A stretch of DNA of 64,000 nucleotides from Aquimarina sp040786285 (GCF_040786285.1 NZ_JBFMKQ010000002.1:310001-374000), one strand, 5' to 3'. Positions 8,442 to 17,436 are shown, counted from the first letter of the stretch. Notes: generated from the sequence alone by a model not told the origin. Made by a program: numbers and translations.

Positions 8442-8540
8442 ATGAAGATATTTTACGGAATTTTGACAATTGACATGAAAGCTTTAAAAATGTTTTTGAA
8501 GCAATTACCTTCTGCTTGTAGTCATGCAATTCATAGGTAA
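8442..8540 (+). CDS. Small peptide 3 of the 32-residue family
   Basis: 32 residues with ATG start and TAA stop. It begins MKIFYGIL and ends FLKQLPSACSHAIHR. It is closest to copy 5 at 29.3 kb in the first 22 residues (shared FYGI, DxKALK and FLKQLP), but shares the AIHR ending with copies 2 and 4. It carries the family's only Cys, at position 26 where the other four copies have Ser. Function unknown. Confidence 0.8.
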   Translation: MKIFYGILTIDMKALKMFLKQLPSACSHAIHR

Positions 8541-8729
8541 ATTTTTAAATTATTAAAAAGGTGTTATCAATACAAAAAAATGGCACCAAAAAAAGAAGAA
8601 TTTTGGGGAATTTATCTCTTTTTCCTTGTAAAAAATGATAATGAAACCGGAAAGGAACTATCTCAATTTTAGGTTTTTGTGTATGTTACCGATAAAATCT
8701 AAAATTACATCTAAAAGCTTTAAAAATTA

Positions 8730-8760
8730 TTGACATCACCTTATTTGGGTGGTATATTTG
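8730..8760 (+). promoter_or_regulatory. Promoter of small peptide gene 4
   Basis: TTG at 8730-8732 and TATATTTG at 8753-8760 with a 20-base spacer, an exact Bacteroidota promoter pattern. The ATG follows 25 bases downstream. Confidence 0.65.
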
Positions 8761-8785
8761 AGTAATATTAATTTAATATAAAAAT

Positions 8786-8884
8786 ATGGGGCTATTTTAC
8801 ACGAAATTTAGATTAACTTTTAGAATTGTAATGGAATTTCTAAGAGAACTACCTGGAGCATCAGGACATGCTATTCATAGATAG
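8786..8884 (+). CDS. Small peptide 4 of the 32-residue family
   Basis: 32 residues, ATG start, TAG stop. It begins MGLFYTKF and ends FLRELPGASGHAIHR. The N-terminal half differs most in charge (Lys7, Arg9, Arg13), while the C-terminal core is fully conserved. It is the last member of the array, with its own promoter and a strong bidirectional terminator 77 bases downstream. Function unknown. Confidence 0.8.
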   Translation: MGLFYTKFRLTFRIVMEFLRELPGASGHAIHR

Positions 8885-8961
8885 TATAAGAAAGACATTA
8901 TTATCCTGTTTAAATGGATAATCAAAATCAATTATATTTAGGGGCATAATATAATTTATTT

Positions 8962-9000
8962 AAAAAAGCAGCTCGGTAAATTTACCGAGCTGCTTTTTTT
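8962..9000 (+). terminator. Bidirectional terminator between the peptide array and DUF2911 gene
   Basis: Long perfect stem AAGCAGCTCGG/CCGAGCTGCTT with A-run before and T-run after, so it works on both strands. It closes peptide gene 4 on the plus strand and the DUF2911 gene on the minus strand. Confidence 0.9.
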
Positions 9001-9026
9001 ATTATGCAACTATGATGACTTCGTGA

Positions 9027-9560
9027 TTACATATAAAATGGAACTTCTACACGAGTAGTATCCCAACCCATAACCATATGGTATCCTTTGTCGACCTTTT
9101 TGAATGCAATTGAAAATGCTTCTAAAGCATCTCCAGATGCGGCGGGTACTTTTATTCGGGCTACATCTTTTCCTTTGTCATAAGAGTATGCTCCCCAGCT
9201 ATCAAGGTCAGAATTAATAATGATTGTCCATTCTTTCTCACCAGGAATGGTATAAAGAGAATACGTTCCGGCTTTAACGGTTTGATCGCCCATTTTCATA
9301 TCCTTAAACAACTTTATTTCTGTAGCTTCATCTGCTCCTGTTCTCCAAACTTTATCAAATTTAACAAGGTTGCCAAATATTTCTCTCCCCTTTTTTTGAG
9401 GGCGACTATAAACAACCTTAATTTCTGGTTTGGCATTTCTATCTGCCTTAGCATAAGAAATGTCGGTAGGACTCTTTTGCATATCCGCAAATTTTTGAGC
9501 GCTTGTTGTAGTTAACGCCCCAAAAAACATAATAACAACTAATAAGAGTGATTTTTTCAT
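9027..9560 (-). CDS. Secreted DUF2911 family protein
   Basis: 177 residues with a signal peptide (LLLVVIMFFGALTTTSA) and a DUF2911 domain across nearly all of the mature protein. Recognisable blocks are YSRPQKKGREIFGNLVKFDKVWRTGADEATEI and AGTYSLYTIPGEKEWTIIIN. The family is common in Bacteroidota and its biochemical function is not known. The gene stands alone and shares a bidirectional terminator with the peptide array. Confidence 0.88.
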   Translation of the reverse strand: MKKSLLLVVIMFFGALTTTSAQKFADMQKSPTDISYAKADRNAKPEIKVVYSRPQKKGREIFGNLVKFDKVWRTGADEATEIKLFKDMKMGDQTVKAGTYSLYTIPGEKEWTIIINSDLDSWGAYSYDKGKDVARIKVPAASGDALEAFSIAFKKVDKGYHMVMGWDTTRVEVPFYM

Positions 9561-9820
9561 AATACTGCTTTTGATTTATTTCTTAATTGTAAAGATATAC
9601 GCGAAGTAATAAGCTAAATGTTAATCCAGTCTATAAATTCTGTTAAATGTTTCGAATAACAATTTGATAGTATATGATAGCTTGTAATTAGATTTTGATT
9701 TCAATTTAAATGTTTTTTTTGATTATAAGTTTCAATTTAGAAGCAAAATTCGTATTATTGTTTTTATTTTATAACTATAAGTGAATCTTTGAACTATTAA
9801 CTAACAATAAATTATACGAT

Positions 9821-11485
9821 ATGTGTGGAATTGTTTCGGCTTTTGATTTAAAGCAAGATGCAGAGGTACTAAGACCTCAATTATTGGAAATGTCTAAAAA
9901 AATTCGTCATAGAGGACCGGATTGGAATGGAATATATGCGAATGAAAAAGCAATATTGGCGCATGAACGATTGGCAATTGTTGATCCTGCTTCAGGAAAA
10001 CAACCATTATTTAGTGAAGACAAAAAAATAGTTTTAGCGGCTAATGGTGAGATATATAATCATAGAGAACTTCGCAAGCAATTCGATGGGAAGTACAATT
10101 TTCAAACAGATTCTGATTGCGAGGTTATTTTAGCTTTGTATAAAGAGAAAGGAGCTAATTTTATAGATGAGTTAAACGGTATTTTTGCTTTCGCCTTATA
10201 TGATGTAGAAAAGGATACCTACTTGATCGCAAGAGATCATATGGGGATTATACCTCTATACATGGGTTGGGATCAGAACGGGACATTTTATGTAGCTTCA
10301 GAATTAAAGGCTCTTGAAGGCGTTTGTACCAAGATCGAATTGTTTCCACCGGGACATTATCTGTCTTCTGAGGATGGAGAGCTTAAAAAATGGTATGTTA
10401 GAGACTGGTCTGATTATAAAACTGTACAAGAAAATCAGACAAGTATTGATGAGTTAAGAGATGCTCTTGAAGATGCAGTTCACAGACAGTTGATGTCGGA
10501 TGTGCCTTATGGAGTATTGTTATCGGGCGGTTTGGATTCTTCGGTTACTTCGGCTATTGCTAAAAAATATTCTGAGAAACGTATAGAGTCTGGTGATACT
10601 AAAGAAGCTTGGTGGCCACAACTACATTCATTTTCTGTTGGATTAGAAGGGTCTCCGGATCTTGCTGCAGCCCAAAAAGTTGCAGATCATATAGGTACCG
10701 TTCACCACGAAATCAAGTTTACTATTCAAGAGGGATTGGATGCTATTAAGGATGTGATTTACAATCTAGAAACTTATGATATAACTACAATAAGAGCATC
10801 GACACCAATGTATTTAATGGCAAGAGTTATTAAGTCGATGGGAGTTAAAATGGTATTGTCTGGCGAAGGTGCTGATGAAATTTTTGGAGGGTATTTATAT
10901 TTTCATAAAGCACCAAATGCTCAAGAGTTTCATGAAGAAACAGTTCGTAAGCTTGATAAGTTACATATGTATGATTGTTTGCGTGCTAATAAGTCGCTAG
11001 CAGCATGGGGGATCGAAGGTCGTGTACCATTTTTGGATAAAGAATTTATGGATGTAGCCATGCGTATTAACCCACAAGATAAAATGATTAACGGAGAGCG
11101 AATGGAAAAATGGGTGATTCGTAAGGCTTTTGAATCTTATCTTCCAGAGAGTGTAGCTTGGAGACAAAAAGAACAATTCTCTGATGGTGTAGGGTATAGC
11201 TGGATTGATACATTAAAAGAAGTAGTGGATAGAGAAGTGTCTGATGAACAAATGGCAAATGCACATTTTAGATTCCCGATACAAACTCCTCAAAACAAAG
11301 AAGAATTTTATTATCGTTCAATATTCGAAGGACATTTTCCTAGTGATGCTGCAGCGTTAAGTGTGCCACAAGAACCATCAGTAGCTTGTAGTACTAAAAT
11401 CGCTTTAGAATGGGATGAAGCTTTTAAGAATATGAATGACCCAAGTGGTAGAGCAGTTGCCGCTGTTCATGAAGAAGCCTATTAA
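9821..11485 (+). CDS. asnB: Asparagine synthase B (glutamine-hydrolysing)
   Basis: 554 residues, the length of E. coli AsnB. The N-terminal glutaminase domain begins MCGI with Cys2 as nucleophile and includes RHRGPDWNG and NGEIYNH. The synthetase domain has the PP-loop SGGLDSS at 235-241 and a SGEGADEIFGGY motif. The enzyme makes asparagine from aspartate, glutamine and ATP in the cytosol. It is a single-gene unit with a leader of about 260 bp and a terminator 56 bp downstream. Confidence 0.96.
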   Translation: MCGIVSAFDLKQDAEVLRPQLLEMSKKIRHRGPDWNGIYANEKAILAHERLAIVDPASGKQPLFSEDKKIVLAANGEIYNHRELRKQFDGKYNFQTDSDCEVILALYKEKGANFIDELNGIFAFALYDVEKDTYLIARDHMGIIPLYMGWDQNGTFYVASELKALEGVCTKIELFPPGHYLSSEDGELKKWYVRDWSDYKTVQENQTSIDELRDALEDAVHRQLMSDVPYGVLLSGGLDSSVTSAIAKKYSEKRIESGDTKEAWWPQLHSFSVGLEGSPDLAAAQKVADHIGTVHHEIKFTIQEGLDAIKDVIYNLETYDITTIRASTPMYLMARVIKSMGVKMVLSGEGADEIFGGYLYFHKAPNAQEFHEETVRKLDKLHMYDCLRANKSLAAWGIEGRVPFLDKEFMDVAMRINPQDKMINGERMEKWVIRKAFESYLPESVAWRQKEQFSDGVGYSWIDTLKEVVDREVSDEQMANAHFRFPIQTPQNKEEFYYRSIFEGHFPSDAAALSVPQEPSVACSTKIALEWDEAFKNMNDPSGRAVAAVHEEAY

Positions 11486-11540
11486 ACGTGAATAAAAAAA
11501 GTTTTTATTTTATTATTTATAGTTGAGTTAATTGAGATTT

Positions 11541-11571
11541 AAAACCCTGAGAGTATTTTCTTGGGGTTTTT
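11541..11571 (+). terminator. Terminator after asnB
   Basis: AAAACCC and GGGGTTTT arms around a 15-base loop, then T residues. The stem is short, so only moderately convincing. Confidence 0.55.
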
Positions 11572-11588
11572 ATTGTCGTGAACAAATT

Positions 11589-11618
11589 AAAAAAGGCTAT
11601 AGAATTAACTATAGCCTT
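11589..11618 (-). terminator. Terminator of the astacin protease gene
   Basis: A 10-bp perfect stem AAGGCTATAG/CTATAGCCTT with six-base loop. On the minus strand it is followed by a T-run, 24 bases after the protease stop. Confidence 0.85.
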
Positions 11619-11641
11619 ATAAATATTAAGATTTTGATCTT

Positions 11642-12808
11642 TTAGTTGCCACATCTACCTTGGTTAGACCATCTAAAGTTGCTCTGTAATTCGTATAGGA
11701 ATCCTCTGTAGGTAACTTTATCTCCAGGACGATATCTGGTATTTCTGCTATATTCACTAACTCCCGCACAAATATCTGCTGGAGGTGTAGTGGTATCACA
11801 TTCTTTAATACGATTCCATCTAGAGAAATCTCTTTCATATAAAGAACCTTGGTAGGTTACGCGATCTCCAACCTCGTATTGTTGACCTCTTACCCATTCT
11901 TCAACTCCTTCGCAAGTATCGGTGTCTCCACCGCCACCGCCACCGCCACCATCTCCGGCTGGGTAAAGTTTATTAGTACCTGCAATATCTCCAGCAGATA
12001 ATACACTTCTAAATGGTATACGACTTCCGTCTTTCTCTAACATCACAGGTTGACGGTTCTTGCTAAAAGTAAAACTACTGTAAATCATGATAGATCTAAC
12101 ATCAAAGGGACCAGGATTAACCGAATTGTTATCTACTCTAAATTGACTTATTGCACCATCTTGAATGTTTTCAGGGAAAATATCAACGAACTGATCTCTA
12201 TCACTACGATTTTGTTCATGTAGATAACCTAGAGTATGTCCGATTTCATGAGTCATTACTCCAACTCCTGTTCTAACTCCCATATTAATTCTACCTCTGG
12301 GACCATTATCCCCTAAACTAGCAGAAGCACAATTACATGGTCTATTGCTGTTAAGAATAGTTACATAAGAACGTTCATTTGTTCTTTCTTTAAACTTGAT
12401 GTTGGTTTTATTGGTCCATTCTTCCATAGATTTAAAAGTAACATCACGTTGATTACTTGTAAGACTACCATCTAATACATAGATAATAGTATTATCTCTC
12501 CATTTTCTAACTCCAGAAGCAAGACCGAGCTTGGCATCAATTTCGCCAGGGGTTGGCTTGCGATCATAGGCCGTTTTTTCATCCTGTAATTGTTCTGGAT
12601 TAAATTCTACATCTCCCCATTTAAGCATTCCGTTTTCGAGTTCTTCTACTTCTATTAGATTTCCTCTAAAGTACTTTTCTACTAATTGAGGAGCTTCCGA
12701 AGTTTCTGGAAGAGTTTCTTCAAAGCTTTCATTAGAACAGGAAGCTATAAAAAGCCCTAGACATAATGCAGTAACTTTTCCTAAGTAAATTAATTTTTTT
12801 GTTTTCAT
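11642..12808 (-). CDS. Astacin-family (M12A) metalloprotease lipoprotein with two C-terminal carbohydrate-binding modules
   Basis: 388 residues. Lipoprotein signal ending LFIASC at 24, a propeptide-like stretch to about 90, then an astacin catalytic domain. The zinc-binding signature HEIGHTLGYLHEQNRSDRD runs from 187, with ligands His187, His191 and His197, and the Met-turn is SIMIYSS at about 239-245. A run of eight glycines (about 291) links to two repeats of about 40 residues, each with a W/Y...Y..GD.V.Y.G..Y pattern typical of CBM5/12-like chitin-binding modules. Relatives include flavastacin. It is probably a surface-anchored protease that docks on polysaccharide, which is an inference from the domains. 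Confidence 0.92.
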   Translation of the reverse strand: MKTKKLIYLGKVTALCLGLFIASCSNESFEETLPETSEAPQLVEKYFRGNLIEVEELENGMLKWGDVEFNPEQLQDEKTAYDRKPTPGEIDAKLGLASGVRKWRDNTIIYVLDGSLTSNQRDVTFKSMEEWTNKTNIKFKERTNERSYVTILNSNRPCNCASASLGDNGPRGRINMGVRTGVGVMTHEIGHTLGYLHEQNRSDRDQFVDIFPENIQDGAISQFRVDNNSVNPGPFDVRSIMIYSSFTFSKNRQPVMLEKDGSRIPFRSVLSAGDIAGTNKLYPAGDGGGGGGGGDTDTCEGVEEWVRGQQYEVGDRVTYQGSLYERDFSRWNRIKECDTTTPPADICAGVSEYSRNTRYRPGDKVTYRGFLYELQSNFRWSNQGRCGN

Positions 12809-13315
12809 TTTGAATTTAAAAATTTGAGTTTGTTTGTGTTTTTTTACAGCTGTGATAACTAAGTTGTTGCTCTAGTTATTACAAATCAACAGGTTAAAAT
12901 TATTTTAAAGAATGTTAATTTATGTTAACCAACGAGTATCCGTAAGGCGCTGTCTATTAAGCGTATTGAGTAAGTCATACTTTTAATGGGCAGTATGTTT
13001 TTTAAAACTTCATTTATGGATTAATAAATATAAAATGGAACACATTTGATACCTTGGTATTATGAGTAATTCGCCCTATCTTTTTGGTAATTTGAAAGGT
13101 GGTTTTTTAATCGGTTATAAAAATTATAAAATTATTATAAAATCCATTTAAGGCTGTTTTTATCGTTTTTAAGAAGGTTTGTGTGTTTTCTGGTATTAAT
13201 CTTAACTAATTGTTGATAACTCTTTAAATCATCTTTGATAAAACCCTTTCATCCTTTTGGTGTTTTTTTATCTTTGTTTGTTGTCAAAAAACTAAAATAT
13301 TAAATAAGGGATTTT
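12809..13315. other. Divergent intergenic region between astacin protease and gyrB
   Basis: About 500 bp, AT-rich, no gene seen on either strand. Just upstream of the protease there is an imperfect inverted repeat (ATAACTA and TAGTTAT, about 12855-12882). The gyrB side carries a -7 box at 13269-13276. Confidence 0.6.
13269..13276 (+). promoter_or_regulatory. -7 box of gyrB
   Basis: TATCTTTG matches TAnnTTTG; the gyrB ATG lies 39 bases downstream. No TTG at the normal -33 spacing was found. Confidence 0.5.
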
Positions 13316-15256
13316 ATGAGCGAAGAAGCTAACAAGAAGGATTACTCAGCAGATAGTATTCAGGCACTCGAAGGAATGGAGCACGTACGTATGCGTCCGT
13401 CCATGTATATAGGTGATGTGGGATCTAGAGGATTACATCACTTGGTGTATGAAGTTGTAGATAATTCAATTGATGAAGCATTGGCTGGATACTGTGATTC
13501 TATACAGGTAACCATAAATGAAGATAATTCTATTACTACCAGAGATAATGGTCGTGGTATTCCTGTCGGGATTCATAAAAAAGAAGGTGTTTCTGCTTTA
13601 GAGGTTGTAATGACTAAGATTGGAGCAGGAGGAAAATTCGATAAAGATTCTTATAAGGTATCAGGAGGATTGCATGGAGTAGGGGTATCTTGTGTGAATG
13701 CATTGTCAGACCATTTACATGCGATTGTTCATAAGGATGGAAAAGTATGGGAGCAGGAATATGAGAAAGGAAAACCTTTATATCCGGTTAAATCAACGGG
13801 AGATACTGATTTTAATGGTACGGTTGTTACTTTTAGACCAGATCCAACTATTTTTCAGCAAACCTTAGAGTATAATTATGATACTTTGGCAAGTCGTTTG
13901 CGAGAACTGGCATACCTTAATAAAGGGATAAAAATTACACTAACCGATAAGAGGCATCAGGATGATGAAGGGAATGATGTTACCGAAAATTTCCATTCTG
14001 AAGAAGGATTAAAAGAATTTGTTAGATTTTTAGATACTAGTCGTAGTGCTATCATTGGCGATGTTATTTCTATGGAGGGAGAAAAAAATGATATCCCTGT
14101 TGAAGTAGCTATGATTTACAATGATTCTTATGCAGAGAATTTACATTCTTATGTAAATAATATTAATACGCATGAGGGAGGGACGCACCTTTCAGGTTTT
14201 AGAAGAGGTTTGACGGCTACACTTAAGAAGTATGCAGATGCTTCTGGGATGTTAGATAAGTTGAAGTTTGAAATTGCCGGAGATGATTTCCGTGAAGGAT
14301 TGACTGCTATTATTTCAGTAAAAGTACAAGAGCCACAATTTGAAGGGCAGACAAAAACCAAATTAGGAAATAGAGAGGTCACTTCTGCAGTGTCACAAGC
14401 TGTTTCTGAGATGTTAGAGAACTATCTCGAAGAAAATCCTAATGATGCAAAAACAATTGTTCAAAAAGTAATTCTTGCTGCCCAGGCACGTCATGCTGCT
14501 AAAAAAGCACGTGAAATGGTGCAGCGTAAGTCGGTAATGAGTATCGGTGGTTTACCTGGTAAACTTTCAGATTGTTCAGAACAAGATCCTGCATTATGTG
14601 AAGTATTCCTTGTCGAGGGAGATTCTGCAGGTGGTACAGCAAAACAAGGGCGTGATCGTATGTTTCAGGCGATTCTTCCACTTCGTGGTAAGATATTGAA
14701 TGTAGAAAAAGCAATGCATCATAAAGTATTTGAAAATGAAGAGATCAAAAATATCTTTACTGCACTAGGAGTCACCATAGGAACCGAAGAGGATAGTAAA
14801 GCATTAAACCTTTCAAAATTAAGATATCATAAAGTAGTAATTATGTGTGATGCCGATGTCGATGGTAGTCATATTTCTACATTGATCTTAACATTCTTTT
14901 TTAGATATATGAAAGAATTAATTGAGGCTGGGCATATTTATATCGCAGCACCGCCATTATATCTAGTGAAAAAAGGAGCGAAAAAGCAATATGCTTGGAA
15001 TGATGATCAACGTGATTTGATTGTTAAAGAATATGGAGAGAATGCCAAAATACAACGATATAAGGGTCTTGGAGAGATGAATGCAGAGCAATTATGGGAT
15101 ACGACCATGAATCCAGAATTTAGAACTATGCGCCAGGTTACGATTGATAATCTTACTGAGGCTGATAGAATCTTTTCTATGCTTATGGGAGACGAAGTGC
15201 CGCCTCGTAGAGAATTTATAGAAAAGAATGCAGTGTATGCAAATATTGATGCATAA
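13316..15256 (+). CDS. gyrB: DNA gyrase subunit B
   Basis: 646 residues, the shorter GyrB form usual in Bacteroidota. The GHKL ATPase begins with EGMEHVRMRPSMYIGD (about 19-34) and has DNGRGIPVG and GGLHGVGVSCVNALS. The TOPRIM domain has LVEGDSAGG and MCDADVDGSHI. With GyrA it introduces negative supercoils. The gene is followed by a good terminator at 15279-15314. GyrB rather than ParE is supported by the QRYKGLGEMNAEQLWDTTMNP block. Confidence 0.95.
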   Translation: MSEEANKKDYSADSIQALEGMEHVRMRPSMYIGDVGSRGLHHLVYEVVDNSIDEALAGYCDSIQVTINEDNSITTRDNGRGIPVGIHKKEGVSALEVVMTKIGAGGKFDKDSYKVSGGLHGVGVSCVNALSDHLHAIVHKDGKVWEQEYEKGKPLYPVKSTGDTDFNGTVVTFRPDPTIFQQTLEYNYDTLASRLRELAYLNKGIKITLTDKRHQDDEGNDVTENFHSEEGLKEFVRFLDTSRSAIIGDVISMEGEKNDIPVEVAMIYNDSYAENLHSYVNNINTHEGGTHLSGFRRGLTATLKKYADASGMLDKLKFEIAGDDFREGLTAIISVKVQEPQFEGQTKTKLGNREVTSAVSQAVSEMLENYLEENPNDAKTIVQKVILAAQARHAAKKAREMVQRKSVMSIGGLPGKLSDCSEQDPALCEVFLVEGDSAGGTAKQGRDRMFQAILPLRGKILNVEKAMHHKVFENEEIKNIFTALGVTIGTEEDSKALNLSKLRYHKVVIMCDADVDGSHISTLILTFFFRYMKELIEAGHIYIAAPPLYLVKKGAKKQYAWNDDQRDLIVKEYGENAKIQRYKGLGEMNAEQLWDTTMNPEFRTMRQVTIDNLTEADRIFSMLMGDEVPPRREFIEKNAVYANIDA

Positions 15257-15278
15257 TAAATATAATAAATCTATTCAA

Positions 15279-15314
15279 AATCCGCTATATAAATTGGTAT
15301 AGCGGATTTTTTTT
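15279..15314 (+). terminator. Terminator after gyrB
   Basis: An 11-bp stem AATCCGCTATA/TATAGCGGATT followed by a long T-run. Confidence 0.9.
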
Positions 15315-15343
15315 ATATTGCAGTGCCCAAAAAAACAAATCGA

Positions 15344-16345
15344 ATGAAAAAGTTAACATTGCTGTTGGCATTAGTTCTAGGTCAAGCGGCCTCTTCACAA
15401 ACTGATATTGATCAAATTCTAGAGATTGGTATTGCAAATGCTCAAAGATTTAGTGCAGATTATTTTGTTCCGGCGGGAGAGTCGTTAGTAAATAATATGT
15501 CTAATGGTTGGTATAGTACGGCAAAAACAAAAAAACTTTGGCATTTTGAGGTTGGAATAGTGGGTAATCTTTCTTTTGTTAGAGAAGAAAAACAATCTTT
15601 TATTCTTAATACCGCAGATTATATCGATCTCTCCTTCAGAGATGGTTCTATTAGTCAACAAGCGCCCAATGCATTTGGTGTTAACCAGGGTAATATTGCC
15701 GTTGTTATTAATGAAGGGCAAGTTACCGAATTAGAGGTGGTTTTACCTGATGGTATCGGAAGCTCGCCAATTAAATCTATTCCGTCAGGATTCCTCCAGG
15801 GGTCATTAGGATTAATAAAAAGCACCGAAATTAAACTTCGATTTTTGCCAAGAATCAAAGCCGTAGAGGATGCAGAAATCCAATTGTATGGAGTCGCTTT
15901 TCAGCACGAATTTACAGATTGGGTGTATCCACTAAAAAGATGGCCGGTAAAATTAGCGGGATTGATAGGGTATACTAATGTGAAAGGATTTTATGATATA
16001 AATACTGGTAGCGGAGTACCAGGTACAGATCAAGAAGTGAAATTGAATTCTAACTCCTGGTTAATTACAAGTATTGTATCGACCAAGTTACCTGTTCTAA
16101 ATTTTTATGGAGGATTGGGGTATTATTTTGGATCTAGTGATGCCGATGTAAAAGGTATATATCAAGTTCAAAATGGGCCATTTGCTTCAGATGTAATTAT
16201 TGATCCTATTAGTGTAAAAAATAAAACCAAAGGTGTTAAAGCCACCATTGGTGCCAGAGTGAAATTTGGTGTTTTTAACGCAAATCTTGATTATACACTT
16301 CAGAATTATAATAACCTTTCTCTTGGGCTTAATTTTGGGTGGTAA
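15344..16345 (+). CDS. Outer-membrane beta-barrel-like protein, probably DUF6588 family
   Basis: 333 residues from the ATG at 15344; a GTG at 15323 would add seven residues in front of a complete signal peptide and is less likely. Signal peptide KKLTLLLALVLGQAASS. The rest has alternating hydrophobic strands ending in NLDYTLQNYNNLSLGLNFGW, with a C-terminal aromatic residue as in outer-membrane barrels. It resembles the DUF6588 proteins that sit next to gyrB or mdh in Flavobacteriaceae, but that family call is from memory of the pattern. No enzyme motif is visible. Confidence 0.7.
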   Translation: MKKLTLLLALVLGQAASSQTDIDQILEIGIANAQRFSADYFVPAGESLVNNMSNGWYSTAKTKKLWHFEVGIVGNLSFVREEKQSFILNTADYIDLSFRDGSISQQAPNAFGVNQGNIAVVINEGQVTELEVVLPDGIGSSPIKSIPSGFLQGSLGLIKSTEIKLRFLPRIKAVEDAEIQLYGVAFQHEFTDWVYPLKRWPVKLAGLIGYTNVKGFYDINTGSGVPGTDQEVKLNSNSWLITSIVSTKLPVLNFYGGLGYYFGSSDADVKGIYQVQNGPFASDVIIDPISVKNKTKGVKATIGARVKFGVFNANLDYTLQNYNNLSLGLNFGW

Positions 16346-16398
16346 TTTACCTTCTATTTGTGAATTAATTCGTTAAAGAATTTGTATTTTCGCGCAGG

Positions 16399-16417
16399 TA
16401 TTGAAATCTTTTCAATA
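16399..16417 (+). promoter_or_regulatory. Inverted repeat at the start of the mdh leader
   Basis: TATTGAAATCTTTTCAATA has perfect 8-base arms around TCT. It lies just downstream of a near-consensus -7 box TATTTTCG (16385-16392), so it would form the very 5' end of the mdh mRNA or serve as an operator. Confidence 0.45.
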
Positions 16418-16453
16418 GAACGAATTAATATTAATTAAAATATATATAACACA

Positions 16454-17380
16454 ATGAAAGTTACAGTAGTAGGAGCTGGTGCAGTAGGTGCAAGTTGCGC
16501 CGAATACATAGCAATAAAGGATTTTGCTTCAGAAGTAGTATTGTTAGATATCAAAGAAGGATATGCAGAAGGTAAGGCAATGGATCTTATGCAAACTGCT
16601 TCTCTTAATGGTTTTGATACAAAGATTACAGGAACTACAGGAGACTATTCTAAAACTGCAGGGAGTGATATTGCTGTAATTACTTCAGGAATTCCACGTA
16701 AACCAGGTATGACACGAGAGGAACTTATCGGGATCAATGCTGGGATTGTTAAAACAGTATCTTCAAGTTTAATAGAGCATTCTCCTAATGCGATCATTAT
16801 CGTGGTGAGTAACCCAATGGATACAATGACATATTTAGTGCATAAGACTACAGATCTTCCTAAGAATAGAATTATCGGAATGGGAGGAGCATTAGATAGT
16901 GCACGTTTTAAATACAGATTAGCAGAAGCTTTAGGTGCTCCTATCTCTGATGTTGATGGTATGGTGATTGGTGGACATAGTGATAAAGGGATGGTGCCAT
17001 TAACGAGATTGGCAACACGAAATAGTGTGCCTGTTTCAGAATTTATTTCTAAAGATCGATTAGAGCAAGTAGCTGCAGATACTAAAGTTGGAGGAGCTAC
17101 TTTAACTAAACTATTAGGAACATCAGCATGGTATGCGCCAGGAGCCGCAGTTTCTGGTCTTGTGCAGGCAATTGCTTGTGATCAAAAGAAAATCTTTCCT
17201 TGTTCAGTATTACTAGAAGGAGAATACGGATTAAATGACCTTTGTATTGGTGCACCAGTAGTGTTAGGTAAAAACGGAATTGAAAAAATCGTTGAGATAG
17301 CACTAAGTGATGCCGAAAAAGCAAAACTAGCAGAAAGTGCAGAAGGTGTTAAGAAAACAAATGGATTATTAGAGCTATAA
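16454..17380 (+). CDS. mdh: Malate dehydrogenase
   Basis: 308 residues, LDH-like malate dehydrogenase. The Rossmann motif is GAGAVG at 7-12; the substrate arginine region is ITSGIPRKPGMTREEL; the catalytic His is in VIGGHSDKGMVPL. It interconverts malate and oxaloacetate with NAD in the TCA cycle. The GMTRE motif favours malate over lactate. A terminator follows 27 bp after the stop. Confidence 0.95.
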   Translation: MKVTVVGAGAVGASCAEYIAIKDFASEVVLLDIKEGYAEGKAMDLMQTASLNGFDTKITGTTGDYSKTAGSDIAVITSGIPRKPGMTREELIGINAGIVKTVSSSLIEHSPNAIIIVVSNPMDTMTYLVHKTTDLPKNRIIGMGGALDSARFKYRLAEALGAPISDVDGMVIGGHSDKGMVPLTRLATRNSVPVSEFISKDRLEQVAADTKVGGATLTKLLGTSAWYAPGAAVSGLVQAIACDQKKIFPCSVLLEGEYGLNDLCIGAPVVLGKNGIEKIVEIALSDAEKAKLAESAEGVKKTNGLLEL

Positions 17381-17406
17381 TACATCTAGAATCTATAAAT
17401 ATTTGT

Positions 17407-17436
17407 AATAAAAGCTGCTTTATTGCAGCTTTTATT
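17407..17436 (+). terminator. Terminator after mdh
   Basis: Stem AATAAAAGCTGC/GCAGCTTTTATT with six-base loop and T-rich right arm. Confidence 0.85.
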
